DNA of 64,000 nt from an uncultured Clostridia bacterium (GTDB lineage: Bacteria; Bacillota; Clostridia; Lachnospirales; CAG-274), in NCBI GenBank assembly GCA_944384235.1, contig CALWSP010000022.1, positions 124,001 through 188,000 of the forward strand. The letters are read 5' to 3'. The first letter of the stretch is position 1; each line of letters starts with the position of its first letter. The notes beneath the pieces were generated by a model that did no database searches, had not been told where the DNA came from, and saw nothing but the letters and a program-made list of their open reading frames with translations. This document shows positions 14,738 through 24,088 of this stretch, one piece after another. Position numbers and translations under genes: made by a program.

Positions 14738-15070
14738 TTATTTATCTAACCCTAAAACTTCTGCAATCTTTTTAAGGTTTTCTTCCATTATTTTTGACTT
14801 ACCTCTTTCAAAATTAACATAAGTCATTTCACAAATTCCAGCTTTTTTTGCTACTTCCTTTTGTGTCATATGTAATAAAAGCCTTTGTCTTTTATAAATA
14901 TTATCTATTTTACTATATACTTCTTTTTCCCTATTTAATCTAGCTACCAACGCATCTTCAAATGTGTCATATTTTCCTATTAACTCCTTCTTCTGTTGAT
15001 AACAAAATGTTGCTCCCCATTTCCCTAAACTTTCAATATAATTTACTCCTCTTGCTTTTCTTTCATTCAT
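14738..15070 (-). CDS. Small regulator joining an AP2-like domain to an XRE helix-turn-helix
   Basis: 110 aa. Residues about 6-50 resemble the AP2/integrase-N DNA-binding fold (GVNYIESLGKWGATF, then IGKYDTFEDALVARLNRE). Residues about 60-108 form an XRE/Cro helix-turn-helix (MTQKEVAKKAGICEMTYVNFERG). The two DNA-binding units in one short chain are unusual. AP2 units in bacteria are often found in phage or homing-nuclease proteins, so a mobile origin is possible, but no other mobile genes are present. The start is ATG preceded by a purine-rich repeat (GGAGAAGGAGAAGG). It has its own promoter; targets are unknown. Confidence 0.75.
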   Translation of the reverse strand: MNERKARGVNYIESLGKWGATFCYQQKKELIGKYDTFEDALVARLNREKEVYSKIDNIYKRQRLLLHMTQKEVAKKAGICEMTYVNFERGKSKIMEENLKKIAEVLGLDK

Positions 15071-15134
15071 TTTCCTTCTCCTTCTCCTTTCACAAATAGC
15101 CCCTCAAAAAATTTATATATAACAATTTAAATCA

Positions 15135-15163
15135 ATTTTAATACTAAACCAATAATTTGTCAA
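15135..15163 (-). promoter_or_regulatory. Promoter of the AP2-XRE regulator gene
   Basis: On the minus strand TTGACA (15158-15163), 17-nt spacer, TAAAAT (15135-15140), about 65 nt before the start codon. Confidence 0.6.
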
Positions 15164-15210
15164 TATTTAATAAAATCTTTTTGTTTATGTCTTAAAAATA
15201 ATTTATGTAT

Positions 15211-15248
15211 TATATAAAAAAGGAAGTTTTTCAACTTCCTTTTTCTAT
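15211..15248 (-). terminator. Terminator after the rhodanese gene
   Basis: AAAAAGGAAGTT (15217-15228) pairs with AACTTCCTTTTT (15233-15244) with a 4-nt loop. T-runs on both strands could make it bidirectional. It ends the minus-strand genes starting at 18476. Confidence 0.85.
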
Positions 15249-15259
15249 CTTAAACTTAT

Positions 15260-15568
15260 TTACATAACACAATCAAATGGCCAATTAATAATTCCACCAA
15301 AATCTAATACTTTTTTATATCCCAACTTTTCCATTATATTTCCAGCAATCGCACTTCTTCTTCCACTTCTGCAATATAATAAAATAGTTTTATCTTTGTT
15401 TGGAACTTTTTCTTCAATTTCATCTTCAAAATGACTTAACGGAACTAAAAGAGAATTTTCAATATAACCTTCAACAAGCTCATCTTCTTCTCTAACATCA
15501 ACAATTACAACATCCTTTTCTTTATCCATTATTTTCTTTGCTTCAACAGCACTTATCTTTTGATACAT
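15260..15568 (-). CDS. Single-domain rhodanese-like sulfurtransferase
   Basis: 102 aa, the length of a lone rhodanese domain. It has DVREEDELVEGYIENS and the active-site loop YCRSGRRS with the catalytic cysteine. It would carry persulfide sulfur in the cytoplasm (PspE/GlpE-like); the acceptor is unknown. I chose ATG at 15568: the GTG three codons earlier lies in the AGGTG ribosome-binding site. It follows the exonuclease gene directly and ends before a terminator. Confidence 0.85.
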   Translation of the reverse strand: MYQKISAVEAKKIMDKEKDVVIVDVREEDELVEGYIENSLLVPLSHFEDEIEEKVPNKDKTILLYCRSGRRSAIAGNIMEKLGYKKVLDFGGIINWPFDCVM

Positions 15569-15573
15569 AAATT

Positions 15574-16326
15574 TCACCTAATTTCTAACTCTACTGGACA
15601 ATGGTCAGAGCCAAGAATCTCTGTATGAATTTTTGCTCCAACAAGTCTATCCTTTAAACTTTCTCCAACAACAAAATAGTCTATACGCCAACCAGCATTT
15701 TTCTCTCTTGCCTTAAATCTATAACTCCACCAACTGTAAATTCCCTCCATATCAGGGTAAAAATATCTAAAGGAATCTATAAAGCCTGCGTTTAACAATT
15801 CAGAAAATTTAGCTCTTTCTTCGTCGCTAAAACCTGCATTTTTTCTATTGGTTTTTGGGTTTTTAAGGTCAATTTCATTGTGAGCTACATTTAAATCGCC
15901 ACATAATATAACTGGCTTTTTATTATTTAACTCAACTAAATAATTTCTAAAATCATCTTCCCATTCCATTCTATAATCAAGTCTTGCAAGCTCATTTTGT
16001 GAATTTGGAGTATAACAAGTTATATAATAAAAATCTTCAAACTCTAAAGTAATAACTCTACCCTCTTTGTCGTGTTTTTCTATTCCTAAACCATACGAAA
16101 CATTTAAAGGCTTAATTTTTGTAAAAACTGCAACACCTGAATAACCTTTTTTCTCAGCATAGTTCCAATATTGATAATAACCATCTAATTCTAAATTAAT
16201 TTGGCCTTCTTGCAACTTTGTTTCTTGCACAGAAAAAATATCTGCATCTACTTCGTTAAAAAATTCCATAAAATTTTTACCAACACAAGCTCTTAACCCA
16301 TTAACATTCCAAGATATAAATTTCAT
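15574..16326 (-). CDS. exoA: Exodeoxyribonuclease III (AP endonuclease)
   Basis: Base-excision repair enzyme of the ExoIII/APE1 family, 250 aa. Visible: SWNVNGLRA, VQETKLQ (metal-binding Glu), GDLNVAHNEIDL, the Tyr in CYTPNSQN and the C-terminal GSDHCPVELEI with catalytic Asp-His. It cleaves abasic sites and removes 3' blocking groups. I chose ATG at 16326 because the in-frame GTG at 16335 is part of the GAGGTG ribosome-binding site. It is tightly packed with the upstream pectinesterase-like gene, though their functions are unrelated. Confidence 0.95.
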   Translation of the reverse strand: MKFISWNVNGLRACVGKNFMEFFNEVDADIFSVQETKLQEGQINLELDGYYQYWNYAEKKGYSGVAVFTKIKPLNVSYGLGIEKHDKEGRVITLEFEDFYYITCYTPNSQNELARLDYRMEWEDDFRNYLVELNNKKPVILCGDLNVAHNEIDLKNPKTNRKNAGFSDEERAKFSELLNAGFIDSFRYFYPDMEGIYSWWSYRFKAREKNAGWRIDYFVVGESLKDRLVGAKIHTEILGSDHCPVELEIR

Positions 16327-16331
16327 TTTTT

Positions 16332-18476
16332 TCACCTCATATTTTTTATAGTAATATTGTCTATTAAAACAACCTTGTCATCTCCATTTGTTTCAAAAAC
16401 TAAATTACCACTTTTTAAACTATTTTTGTCAAAAAAGGATAGTTTAGATAAATATTTATTATTCCCTTCAATATAAAAATATACTTCTATTAAATTTGAT
16501 TTTTTAATTATTTCAACTTTAAAATAGGGGTTGTTTTCACCAGCATTTTGACATATATTGTTTTTTAAACTTGTTTCGTCTTTATCTATAACTTCATTGT
16601 TTTTATATAAATAAAGTTTTAAACTCTTTGTGTTACTTCCTCTATCAATTTTAAGCAAATAATAATTGTCTTTTTCAAAATTAAAATATATGTTAAAATA
16701 ACCTTCTGATGTTAAGCCTTTTCTTTCAGGGTTAAATCTAAATCTTCCATTAAAATAAAAATCAAATATATTGTTTTTATATGTTAATCTACAAGGCTCA
16801 TCATTTTTACAATTTCCAGTTATAAACTTATTATTATCTTTTTCTAAGTATACCCATTCCTTTTCAAAGTTCCAATTTTCTTTGTCACAAAAATTAGTTC
16901 TGTAAATATCTAAACTATTTTCACCATCAAGATTATATATATAACTTATACCCTTGCCATACTCGTTATATGTAGTTTTAGTTGCTGGATACACATCTAT
17001 ACATATTTTACCTCCAAAATCATAATCTCTAATCTCATAACATAAAAAATGCTCTCCAACACCCTCTTTTATTATAAATTTTTCATTGTTTTTATCTATT
17101 ATATAAGACCATCTTATTTTTGCTTTATCTATAACATTATCATTTTGATTTTCATAATCATAAACAGCCTTTAAAACATTTTCTTCCCTTTTTATTGAAA
17201 TATTTTTTATTTTAGGTATCTCAGTTCTTTTTGGAGTTACATATAAACTAGCATAACTTGAAAGCCCATATTTATTAATAGCAAAAATTTTTGTCTTGCC
17301 CTCTGAAAGAGCTTTAATTTTTCCATTTTTGTCAACACTTGCAACTTTTTCATTTAACGAAACAAACTCTATTTCGTCAATGCAATTAATTGGAAGAGAA
17401 ATTGCATTTAATTTACATTCTTCACATAAAGGTAGTTCTATAATATACCTATCTAAAGTAATATCTGCTGCTTTCACACACTCGTTTTTCTTCCTAAAAA
17501 CATTTTTTAAACTAAATTTTTCTGCTTGTTCTTTATTTATTATTTTAACAAAATCAGCTCTAGAATCTAAATTATAGTCGCCATACTCTATAAACCTTAT
17601 TTTGTTTTCAACAGTGTTTTTATCCCACTTAGAAAAACCTTTATCAAGTAAAATATTAGGCATTTTACAATTTATAAAAACAGAATTTGACGCATAATTA
17701 GGATAGTCTTTATCACACTGCCACGGTCTACCTAAATCAATTTTTAAACAATCTTTTAAACTAAATTTATCATCAACAATAAGTTCACATTCGCTAAAAA
17801 CAAAACCAATGTTATAAATTGTTGTATTTGGTGCTGTAAAATGCCCACCATTTTTGTTATAAACCATTTTTAATTTACACTTGTCAAAATATGCAGTTGC
17901 ATCACCAAAAATAAAGTCAACCGTTCCCTCTACATAACATTTTTTTAAATAAACTCTTGCATTTTTTGCAGTTTTTTCAAATTGTCCTTTTGAAGCCCCT
18001 CTTAAATAAAGAGTATCTTGTCTAGCAATAAATTTACAGTTTTCTAAAAAAACCATATCCGCTAAAGATTGAAAAGCAACAGCTTGAACTTGTTTTCTGT
18101 TTAAATCATCAATATTATATGAATTTACAAAAGTTATATTTTTTGCATAAAATTGTTTTGCATTTTCAGTTAAAGTAAATGTTGCTGTTTTGTCTGTTCC
18201 AAAACTTTTTTCTTTTTCTATATGCCCATTAGCTCTATCATATATAATCACAACATCTTCGCTACTATTATTTATAATTGATATATAAGGCATATCTATA
18301 ATAACATTCTCGTTATATACCCCACCATTAATTATTAAATTAACCCTAGCTTTTTCCTTTATAGAATTAAGGGCTTCATTTATTGTTTCAAACTCCTTGC
18401 CTTTTCCTATGTTTATATTTCTTATAGGCAAATTAAAATCAAACTCAAATATTTCATTGATTACTGATTTATCCAT
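16332..18476 (-). CDS. Pectinesterase-like beta-helix protein with C-terminal accessory domains, no signal peptide
   Basis: 714 aa. Residues about 20-310 are a family-8 carbohydrate esterase (pectin methylesterase): QAVAF (131-135), QDTLY with Asp154, VDFIFG with Asp187 and LGRPW with Arg250 are the catalytic signatures. Then comes a bacterial Ig-like part (about 355-420, VASVDKNGKIKALSEGKTKI), a further beta region, and a C-terminal laminin-G/lectin-like domain (about 560-714). ATG at 18476 follows GGAGG by 8 nt; no signal peptide is present, and the upstream in-frame TTG lacks a ribosome-binding site. It may act on imported pectin oligosaccharides in the cytoplasm or be exported another way. 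The nearest sugar genes are not in the window. Confidence 0.82.
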   Translation of the reverse strand: MDKSVINEIFEFDFNLPIRNINIGKGKEFETINEALNSIKEKARVNLIINGGVYNENVIIDMPYISIINNSSEDVVIIYDRANGHIEKEKSFGTDKTATFTLTENAKQFYAKNITFVNSYNIDDLNRKQVQAVAFQSLADMVFLENCKFIARQDTLYLRGASKGQFEKTAKNARVYLKKCYVEGTVDFIFGDATAYFDKCKLKMVYNKNGGHFTAPNTTIYNIGFVFSECELIVDDKFSLKDCLKIDLGRPWQCDKDYPNYASNSVFINCKMPNILLDKGFSKWDKNTVENKIRFIEYGDYNLDSRADFVKIINKEQAEKFSLKNVFRKKNECVKAADITLDRYIIELPLCEECKLNAISLPINCIDEIEFVSLNEKVASVDKNGKIKALSEGKTKIFAINKYGLSSYASLYVTPKRTEIPKIKNISIKREENVLKAVYDYENQNDNVIDKAKIRWSYIIDKNNEKFIIKEGVGEHFLCYEIRDYDFGGKICIDVYPATKTTYNEYGKGISYIYNLDGENSLDIYRTNFCDKENWNFEKEWVYLEKDNNKFITGNCKNDEPCRLTYKNNIFDFYFNGRFRFNPERKGLTSEGYFNIYFNFEKDNYYLLKIDRGSNTKSLKLYLYKNNEVIDKDETSLKNNICQNAGENNPYFKVEIIKKSNLIEVYFYIEGNNKYLSKLSFFDKNSLKSGNLVFETNGDDKVVLIDNITIKNMR

Positions 18477-18531
18477 TCTAACTCCTCCAAAATATGCTAA
18501 AATAATTTTAACACAAAAACCAAAAATATAC

Positions 18532-18570
18532 AAGCAAAAAGGCGTTATGTTATATCTCTATAACGCCTTT
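18532..18570 (-). terminator. Terminator after the phoBR-like pair
   Basis: AAAGGCGTTAT (18538-18548) pairs with ATAACGCCTTT (18560-18570), with a T-run on the minus strand. It overlaps the stop codon of the histidine kinase. Confidence 0.7.
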
Positions 18571-20288
18571 AAATTTAATTCAACACTTATTTTAGTTCCT
18601 TTGTCAAGCTCACTATCTAAAACAATTCTCCCATTGTAATAATTAACAATATGTTTAACAATAGCAAGCCCTAAACCTGTTCCACCTATTTTTTTACTTC
18701 TACCTTTATCCACTCTAAAAAATCTTTCAAAAATTCTATTTTGGTCAACTTTTGGTATACCAATTCCAGTATCTGAAACTACAATACAAATTTTTTCTCT
18801 TTGTTTTTTAACAGAAATATTAACTTTCCCATTTTCAACATTATATTTAATAGCATTTGAAATTAAGTTGTTAAATAAAGCATAAAACTTTTTAGGTTCT
18901 TCAAAAATATTAATATCTTCACAATCTATATTAACTATAAGGTTATTTTCAGCAATTTGCGGTTTAAAAACATTTATAATTTCATTTAACATAGATTTTA
19001 AATTTATATTAATTTTGTTCTGCTTTCCATCTCCAGCTTCAATTCTGGAAATAGTTAAAATATCGTTAATAAGCGAAGTCATATTGTCACTTTCTTTTTT
19101 AATTATACATAAAAATTCTCTTTTTTGTTCATCACTATATGGTATATCACTTGTTAATAATTCTGAATAACCTTTAATAGATGTTATTGGAGTTTTTAAC
19201 TCGTGTGAAGCATTAGCAAAAAAGTTTTCTCTCATTTCCTCGTTTTTTCTAACACTTGTAACATCAATTAATAATATAATAGCACCATTATAATCTTTTT
19301 CTATAACACCTTTCATAACTCTAGAAATATGAACAGCAATTACTCTTCCATCTTCTAAAGTAATGTCAAAATTATTTTCTATTTTCTTATTTATTGCATC
19401 ATCAACAGCGTCTATAATATTTAAATTTCTAGTATAATATATTATATTCAAATTCTTATCTCTATTTTTACAGTCAAGAATTTCTCTTGCAGAGTTATTT
19501 ATGCCAATAACATTTTTGTTATGGTCTATAAAAACTAGCCCATCTTTCATATTCTCTAAAATATATTCAGTTCTTTTGTTAACCTCTTTTACATTGTTTA
19601 AAGCATCTTCAACCCTTTTTGATAAAATATTTATTGCTTTTGCTATGTCATCTAGCTCTTTATATTCATATGTTTTAAGGTTTAATTCCTCACCACTTTG
19701 AATTTTTAATAACTCTGTTCTAAGTTCTTGTAAAGGTTCTGTAATTTTTTTAATAATTTTTCTACTTATTACCATAGCAAGTGAAAGAGTTATAATAAAA
19801 GTTATAAAAATAGTAGTTAATAAAGCTCTAATAAATATAAAATTATTACTATATGGAATTGCTATTCTCAAAATATTTTCTGAATTTTGAGATTTTTTTG
19901 CTATATATAACATATTCATATTAAGAGATTTAGAATATCTGCTACTTATTCCAACTATACCTCTTTTAGCCTCTTCAAATTCTGGTCTATTTTTGTGATT
20001 ATCTAGCTTTTCAATAGATTTGTTAGTTTCAGCAATAACATTTCCATTAGTATCTAAAATTGTAAGCCTTGAATTTCTTATATGTATAACAGAGTTTAAA
20101 TACTCTATTTCTTTTTGCATATCTTTTTCATAATCAAGGTTATTATCTATCTCCCTTAATATTGAAAGCATTTCCATCTTTGTCATTTTCATATTGTAAC
20201 TACTATATAAATACGAAAAAACAAAAGAATTAATAGCTAATGCTATCAATACTATAATTATTACCCTCTTATAAATTGCTTTTGACAT
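18558..20288 (-). CDS. phoR: PhoR-like sensor histidine kinase
   Basis: 576 aa membrane sensor. Order: membrane helix (about 8-30), extracellular region to about 150, second helix (about 151-175), HAMP (175-230), PAS (about 240-345), HisKA with SHELKTP (His362), then the ATPase domain with NLISNAIKYN, DTGIGIP and GGTGLGLAIVK boxes. It would phosphorylate the response regulator encoded 4 nt upstream. Sequence alone suggests the phosphate-responsive PhoR type, but no pst or phoU genes are near, so the signal is uncertain. Confidence 0.85.
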   Translation of the reverse strand: MSKAIYKRVIIIVLIALAINSFVFSYLYSSYNMKMTKMEMLSILREIDNNLDYEKDMQKEIEYLNSVIHIRNSRLTILDTNGNVIAETNKSIEKLDNHKNRPEFEEAKRGIVGISSRYSKSLNMNMLYIAKKSQNSENILRIAIPYSNNFIFIRALLTTIFITFIITLSLAMVISRKIIKKITEPLQELRTELLKIQSGEELNLKTYEYKELDDIAKAINILSKRVEDALNNVKEVNKRTEYILENMKDGLVFIDHNKNVIGINNSAREILDCKNRDKNLNIIYYTRNLNIIDAVDDAINKKIENNFDITLEDGRVIAVHISRVMKGVIEKDYNGAIILLIDVTSVRKNEEMRENFFANASHELKTPITSIKGYSELLTSDIPYSDEQKREFLCIIKKESDNMTSLINDILTISRIEAGDGKQNKININLKSMLNEIINVFKPQIAENNLIVNIDCEDINIFEEPKKFYALFNNLISNAIKYNVENGKVNISVKKQREKICIVVSDTGIGIPKVDQNRIFERFFRVDKGRSKKIGGTGLGLAIVKHIVNYYNGRIVLDSELDKGTKISVELNLKAL

Positions 20289-20292
20289 TAAA

Positions 20293-20970
20293 TCAATCCT
20301 TACTTATTCTATATCCTAAACCTCTAACAGTTTTTATGTATTCACCAGCTTCACCTATCTTCTGCCTTAATGTTCTAATATGAATATCTATGGTTCTTGT
20401 TTCCCCTGTGTATTCATACCCCCAAATTCTGTTTAAAAGCTCATCTCTAGTAACAACTCTGTGTTTATTATTAATTAAATATAATAAAAGCTCATATTCT
20501 TTAAAAGTTAAACTACAAATTTCATTTTTAACAAAAACTTCTCTTGTGTCAGTGTTAATTTTTAAATCTCCTATTTCTTTATAACTTTTACTAATATCCT
20601 CTGTTCTTCTAAGCTGAGAGCGAACCCTTGCCATAAGTTCCATAACACTAAATGGTTTAGTCACATAATCATCAGCTCCACTATCTAACCCAACAATCTT
20701 GTCTACCTCGCTATCTTTTGCAGTCAAAATAATTATAGGCAATCTTTTAAATTTTTCTTTACTCCTTAAAATTTTAACAGCATCGTTTCCCTGCATACCA
20801 GGCAACATTAAATCAAAAATAGCTAGATCAACATCAACATTTTCCATTTCTTTAAGAGCATCTTCAGCATTCTCAAAATCATATACATTGTGGTTATAAC
20901 CTTCAAGTGCTACTTTAACTAAAGCTCTAATGCTATCATCATCTTCTGTAATAAAAATATTTTTACCCAC
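20293..20970 (-). CDS. phoB: PhoB-like response regulator (OmpR family)
   Basis: 225 aa: receiver domain with acidic cluster EDD (10-12), phosphorylatable Asp53 in IFDLMLPG and Lys in VTKPF, then an OmpR-type winged helix ending RTLRQKIGE and VRGLGYRIS. The start is GTG with GGAGG 7 nt upstream. It pairs with the downstream kinase. The PhoB name is by similarity of architecture; target genes cannot be read from this window. Confidence 0.85.
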   Translation of the reverse strand: MGKNIFITEDDDSIRALVKVALEGYNHNVYDFENAEDALKEMENVDVDLAIFDLMLPGMQGNDAVKILRSKEKFKRLPIIILTAKDSEVDKIVGLDSGADDYVTKPFSVMELMARVRSQLRRTEDISKSYKEIGDLKINTDTREVFVKNEICSLTFKEYELLLYLINNKHRVVTRDELLNRIWGYEYTGETRTIDIHIRTLRQKIGEAGEYIKTVRGLGYRISKD

Positions 20971-21053
20971 CTTAAAGCCTCCCTGTTACATTTTATAATT
21001 ATATTATAAAATATTTTAAACCATTTTTCTAGTTTAATATGTATAATAAGTGT

Positions 21054-21088
21054 AAAATTTAGGTTAATTTACACTTCACCTAAATTTT
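21054..21088 (-). other. Inverted repeat downstream of the gerC gene
   Basis: AAAATTTAGGT (21054-21064) pairs with ACCTAAATTTT (21078-21088) over a 13-nt loop. It lies just after the short gerC and may end the ger operon, but the T-run is poor. Confidence 0.45.
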
Positions 21089-21096
21089 ACAAAACT

Positions 21097-21651
21097 TTAT
21101 TTTATTATAACACTATTATTTTCAATTTTTATCTCTGGTATTTTAATTTCTTTTTGATTGTAAAATTTGTCAATAAGCTGACCTAAGTCAACACTTTCTT
21201 TTCCCTTAAAATAACTGTATACATATTTTGAAGTGGTATCTTCATTGTTTCCTTTTTTAATAGCCTCTATTGGGTTTTCAGCTTTAACAATAATTGTATC
21301 TCTCCCAATTTCATTGTTGTTGTTTGAATAATCAACTAACGATGAATAATCATCAAACTTACTATCTAAAATCAATATTTTATTATGTCCTAAATATAAA
21401 TCACCTTTTGTGTCGTTGTTTATATTTTCTATTGCCTCGTTTATACTTCCACCTTGACTATTCAAAAAAATTTCTTCACTATTGTTTTCCTTGTCTTTGC
21501 TTAATTTAGAAATAGCAGTTATAACATTGTAACTACTTTCATTTTTTTCTATCCCTATTCCCATTACATAATCTCTGTTTTCAAGCTCTTTAACATTGTC
21601 ACAACCAGAAAAAGTTAAAACTAAAATAAATAATAAAACATATTTTATCAC
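21097..21651 (-). CDS. gerC: GerC-type germination lipoprotein, N-terminal half only
   Basis: 184 aa with lipoprotein signal ending LTFSGC, then the Ger(x)C N-terminal domain (NRDYVMGIGIEK, GHNKILILDS). Family members are usually about 370-400 aa with a second C-terminal domain, which is missing here; the protein ends at the domain boundary (EIKIENNSVIIK) and no remnant is seen downstream. The start is GTG at 21651, overlapping the gerB stop by 4 nt (GTGA) with GGAGG upstream. It is either a functional short form or a truncated gene. Confidence 0.8.
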   Translation of the reverse strand: MIKYVLLFILVLTFSGCDNVKELENRDYVMGIGIEKNESSYNVITAISKLSKDKENNSEEIFLNSQGGSINEAIENINNDTKGDLYLGHNKILILDSKFDDYSSLVDYSNNNNEIGRDTIIVKAENPIEAIKKGNNEDTTSKYVYSYFKGKESVDLGQLIDKFYNQKEIKIPEIKIENNSVIIK

Positions 21652-22631
21652 ACTTTTTTCCTCCTTAAAACAAAAATTATTGGTATTATAAAAACAGTAA
21701 CTATTCCACCTACAATCTGCAAATAACAATAAGTTCTTATACTATTTATATTTCTTCCATATACTAAAGCAACAAAAACTAAAAGCCCCATAATAAAAAA
21801 TATACCATACTTCTTTTTAACACCAATTTTAACAATATATTCAACACTAGTTATAAAATATATTATAATTGATATTACAGCGCTTAACGTCCATAAAGAT
21901 ATAAAAATTCCCTCTTGCCTTTTAATAAATAAATTAGGTAAATTAGCACTATACATAAGTTCAAACATAGGGTATTTAGTGCTTTTTAATCCAACAAACC
22001 CTAATCTGCCAATAATAATTGAAATAACAAAAAATATTATCCCTAAAGAAATAATAGAACTTTTAAAAATTTTTTTGTTTTCACATTTTATATAAGGCTT
22101 TAACATAATTATTATTTCGCTTATATTTATAATAAAACCCATAAATAATCCGTTAATTAAAGTAGAGTTATCTATTTTCATAGGATAATTAGATAGCGAT
22201 ATATCTGGTGTTGACATAACATAAACATAAATAGTAGCAACAACAATAAACCAAAACAACATTTGGCTTCCCCTTGCAACAACCTCAATTCCCTTTACGC
22301 TACTATAGCCAGAAATAATAGCTATAATTAAAAGTATTTTGTAACTTTCAATGTTGTTTAACATAACCTTTTTTATCACATCAGATGTTATATTAGATAA
22401 CAATATTATAACAAGCAAATTTTTAACTAAATAAATATAACAAAGAATTTTATTTTCTGTAATTTTTATATTAGAAATAGATGCAATAAAACATAAAAAC
22501 AAACTAGTAGCTAAAATTATAATTAAGTTTGTAAAATTTAAAATCACCGTTGGTATAATTAAAATTTCAAAACCTAACGAAGCAATAATTAATAATGCTT
22601 GTAATTGTGCACAAGATATAATTTTATTCAT
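21648..22631 (-). CDS. gerB: GerB-type spore germination permease
   Basis: 327 aa, about ten membrane helices, of the endospore germination permease family (APC superfamily). With GerA and GerC it forms a nutrient germinant receptor in the spore inner membrane. Characteristic regions include a conserved VKGIEVVARGSQ-type loop near residue 112. It is somewhat shorter than typical members (about 360 aa). It overlaps gerA upstream and gerC downstream. Confidence 0.85.
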   Translation of the reverse strand: MNKIISCAQLQALLIIASLGFEILIIPTVILNFTNLIIILATSLFLCFIASISNIKITENKILCYIYLVKNLLVIILLSNITSDVIKKVMLNNIESYKILLIIAIISGYSSVKGIEVVARGSQMLFWFIVVATIYVYVMSTPDISLSNYPMKIDNSTLINGLFMGFIINISEIIIMLKPYIKCENKKIFKSSIISLGIIFFVISIIIGRLGFVGLKSTKYPMFELMYSANLPNLFIKRQEGIFISLWTLSAVISIIIYFITSVEYIVKIGVKKKYGIFFIMGLLVFVALVYGRNINSIRTYCYLQIVGGIVTVFIIPIIFVLRRKKV

Positions 22632-24087
22632 TAGAATTCTCCTCTACTTTGTGATAAAACTTATCTTTTTTTGTTTTCTTAATTGGAAACCTAAAAATTG
22701 TATCCTTCACCTTGTCATACTCATCTTCAGCTACACCACTAAATGGAGCTACATAACTTACGCCAAAACTTTCCAATGAAGATATATGAAATAAAACTAA
22801 CATTAAACCTGTTACAAACCCAAACAAGCCACCAATAGCTGAAATAAATATTATAAAATATTTAATTAACCTGTATGCAGAAACTAAAGACATTGTAGGT
22901 ATTGCAAAACTACAAATTGCAGTAATTGATATTATAATAACAGCCATAGGACTAACTAAATTTGCATCAACAGCTGCTTGACCAATTATTATACCACCAA
23001 CAATTCCCAAAGTGCTACCAATAGAGGCAGGAACTCTTGTCCCAGCCTCTCTTAAAGCCTCAAATATCAACTCAAGTATAACAATTTCTATAACCGTTGG
23101 CAACGGAACCATTTGCCTTGCCCCCGCCATTGTTAAAACAAGCTCAGTTGGTAACATAGATGGGCTATATATAGTAGTTGCAATATATAGCCCTGGCAAA
23201 GCAAAAGCTATAAAACCTGATATATATCTTATAATTCTTATAAAACTAACTATTTCCCACCTTTGATAATAGTCCTCAGAAGCTTGATAAAAACTAGCAA
23301 GAACTGTTGGAAGTAAAATAACAAAAGGGCTTGTATCAACAACTATTGCTATTCTTCCATCTACAAGCTCAGCTGCAACTTTATCTGGCCTTTCTGTTAG
23401 TTGCATTTGTGGAAAAGGAGAATTTGTGTTTCCCTCTATAAACTGTTCTAAATAACCACTATCATATATCATTTCTGTTTTTATGTTTTCAACCATTTTC
23501 TCAACTTTTTCAACTAGTTCTTTTTTTGCAACACCTTCATAATACATAATTGCAACATCAGTTTTACTAATTGACCCAACTTTTTTTTGAACACATTTTA
23601 AGTTTGTGCTTCTAATTCTTCTTCTAATTAAGCCTGTGTTAGTTCTTAAAGACTCAGAAAAAGCCTCTTGTGGCCCTTGCACTGCTATTTCGTTTTCAGG
23701 CTTATCTACACCCCTTTTAGGAAAGCCTTTTGAAGATATAATTAAAATGTCTTTACAGTTTTCAATTAACAAAAGAGTGTTTCCGCTCATAACTTCAACT
23801 AAAGCATCATCAATATCTCTTGTACTTTTTATATCAGCAGTTGTTATTCCGCCATTAACTAAAAAATCGTAATCAAAATATCTACTATTTGGAGGAGTAA
23901 GCCTTATGTTTATAATTAAATTTTTAATTACCTCCTCCTCTAACATATTTCTATTTACCATATCATCTATATAGACAATAAAAACTTTTGTTTTTCTTGC
24001 TTGACCAATTGGAAACTCTCTTTTTACAATATCTCCCCAATTTTTAAATTTGTCTTCTATATATTTTTTATGCACATCATAACACAA
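22624..24087 (-). CDS. gerA: GerA-type spore germination protein
   Basis: A 487-aa GerA-family subunit: N-terminal hydrophilic domain (to about 235) and C-terminal membrane domain with the conserved LTERPDKVAAELVDGRIAI and ATTIYSPSMLPTELVLTMAG segments. I place the start at TTG 24087, 7 nt after GAGGTG; the in-frame GTG at 24096 lies within that site. The ribosome-binding site is inside a 12-bp inverted repeat (24089-24130), so translation may be structure-controlled. It is the first gene of gerA-gerB-gerC. Confidence 0.85.
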   Translation of the reverse strand: MCYDVHKKYIEDKFKNWGDIVKREFPIGQARKTKVFIVYIDDMVNRNMLEEEVIKNLIINIRLTPPNSRYFDYDFLVNGGITTADIKSTRDIDDALVEVMSGNTLLLIENCKDILIISSKGFPKRGVDKPENEIAVQGPQEAFSESLRTNTGLIRRRIRSTNLKCVQKKVGSISKTDVAIMYYEGVAKKELVEKVEKMVENIKTEMIYDSGYLEQFIEGNTNSPFPQMQLTERPDKVAAELVDGRIAIVVDTSPFVILLPTVLASFYQASEDYYQRWEIVSFIRIIRYISGFIAFALPGLYIATTIYSPSMLPTELVLTMAGARQMVPLPTVIEIVILELIFEALREAGTRVPASIGSTLGIVGGIIIGQAAVDANLVSPMAVIIISITAICSFAIPTMSLVSAYRLIKYFIIFISAIGGLFGFVTGLMLVLFHISSLESFGVSYVAPFSGVAEDEYDKVKDTIFRFPIKKTKKDKFYHKVEENSNE

Positions 24088-24088
24088 A

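Noticed and set aside
16477..18533. Longer pectinesterase-like protein starting at the TTG at 18533 with a hydrophobic N-terminus
   Set aside because: The TTG has no ribosome-binding site, while ATG at 18476 has GGAGG at good spacing; the hydrophobic stretch is probably not translated.
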